NCBI GenBank assembly: GCA_937951995.1
Contig: CALGAG010000041.1
Coordinates: 1-64,000, forward strand
DNA length: 64,000 bases
Reading direction: 5' to 3'
Origin: an uncultured Bacillota bacterium
GTDB taxonomy: Bacteria > Bacillota > Clostridia > Tissierellales > Tissierellaceae
Shown: piece after piece, positions 63,667 through 64,000 of the stretch
Layout: the number at the start of each line of letters is the position of its first letter
Position numbering within the stretch: position 1 is the first letter of the stretch
Position numbers and translations under genes: made by a program
Notes under the pieces: model-generated
What the model was told of the DNA's origin: nothing
Database searches by the model: none
The model's input: the letters and a program-made list of their open reading frames with translations, nothing else

Positions 63667-64000
63667 AGGATACAACTAAGAACCCTGAAAAAAATTTCAC
63701 AAATAAAGACCTGGCCGAAAAGAAATTATTGGACAAGGGTAAAAAGAACGGCTTGTTGACATACAAGGAAATAATGGACACTTTGGAAGCCGTGGATTTG
63801 GACCCGGAAGAAATCGATGAAATCTATCAGAGAATAGAGGACAGTGACATTGATATCATGGGTGAAAAGGATGAGGAGATCCTGCTGGCTGATGACGACG
63901 ATGATGAGGACAGTGATGAGGATATTGACAAGGTCGTGGATGAAGAGTTGGACAGTGATGATGACGAAGATGATGTCAAGGAAGACCTTACGGTACCAAA
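63663..64000 (+). CDS. rpoD: RNA polymerase primary sigma factor RpoD/SigA (5' part)
   Basis: The gene begins at TTG 63663, overlapping the dnaG stop (TTGA), with AGGGAGG upstream, and runs off the window. The 112 residues present start KDTTKNPEKNF, then show the region 1.1 segment KKNGLLTYKEIMDTLEAVDL and DPEEIDEIYQRIED. A long acidic stretch of Asp and Glu follows (about 70-108). The position after dnaG and the region 1.1 pattern support the primary sigma factor. Regions 2-4 lie outside the window. Confidence 0.92.
   Translation, partial: MKDTTKNPEKNFTNKDLAEKKLLDKGKKNGLLTYKEIMDTLEAVDLDPEEIDEIYQRIEDSDIDIMGEKDEEILLADDDDDEDSDEDIDKVVDEELDSDDDEDDVKEDLTVP

Noticed and set aside
1..64000. CRISPR arrays, insertion sequences, prophage or defence islands
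   Set aside because: No direct-repeat arrays, transposase or integrase genes were seen; the whole window is conserved core genes.

Overview
The window looks like a slice of the core chromosome of a low-to-moderate GC, anaerobic member of the Clostridia. Evidence: strong AGGAGG ribosome binding sites, dominance of AGA/AGG arginine codons, Rnf complex genes, the HrcA/CIRCE heat-shock system, a T-box leader, and gene order that follows Bacillus/Clostridium almost throughout. A Tissierellia-type lineage is my guess, not something the sequence proves. All genes are on the + strand except dacF, the alaX-like gene and rpsT. No insertion sequence, prophage, CRISPR array, rRNA or broken gene was seen, and no gene-free stretch exceeds 300 bases.

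Layout. 1-1.9 kb: end of an rnf operon, a NusG-domain-II protein and a Gx transporter. 1.9-10.8 kb: maf, radC, mreBCD, a very large PBP2 and minCDE (cell shape and division). 10.8-15.7 kb: a radical SAM protein and its DUF2344 partner, RNase G, an L21 leader and rplU-prp-rpmA. 15.8-20.3 kb: obg, yhbY, nadD, yqeK, an LCP protein, rsfS and ridA. 20.3-21.7 kb: a reverse-strand D,D-carboxypeptidase. 21.8-27.7 kb: comEA, then a complete selenocysteine cassette: selD (itself with an in-frame UGA), selA, selB, an atypical response regulator, and selC (tRNA-Sec). 27.7-32.7 kb: alanyl-tRNA editing protein, comEC, holA and rpsT. 32.9-41.4 kb: lepB, lepA, hemW and hrcA-grpE-dnaK-dnaJ under CIRCE. 41.4-49.6 kb: prmA, rsmE, mtaB, HIT protein, rpsU, yqeY, NfeD, floA, an unknown membrane-anchored protein and phoH. 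49.6-56 kb: 7TM-HD phosphodiesterase, ybeY, a DgkA-PAP2 fusion, a YerB lipoprotein, cdd, era and recO. 56-64 kb: glycine T-box, glyQS, a CcpN-like regulator, ppsR, dgt, dnaG and the start of the primary sigma factor.

The most interesting part is the selenocysteine cassette. It carries everything needed to insert Sec (SelA, SelB, tRNA-Sec) and to make selenophosphate (SelD). SelD is itself a selenoprotein, with UGA at residue 14 followed by two adjacent hairpins that could act as its bacterial SECIS. Between selB and selC lies an OmpR-family response regulator whose phospho-acceptor Asp is replaced by Glu. No histidine kinase is beside it. The cassette sits between comEA and comEC, which are neighbours in many Firmicutes.

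Other points: a CcpN-like repressor whose helix-turn-helix can only be reached from an ATT or ATC start; a PBP2 of 1,084 residues with two extra blocks; and the absence of sporulation genes (gpr, spoIIP, yqfC/yqfD, spoIVFA/FB, spo0B) from the conserved neighbourhoods where spore formers keep them, which suggests a non-sporulating lineage.
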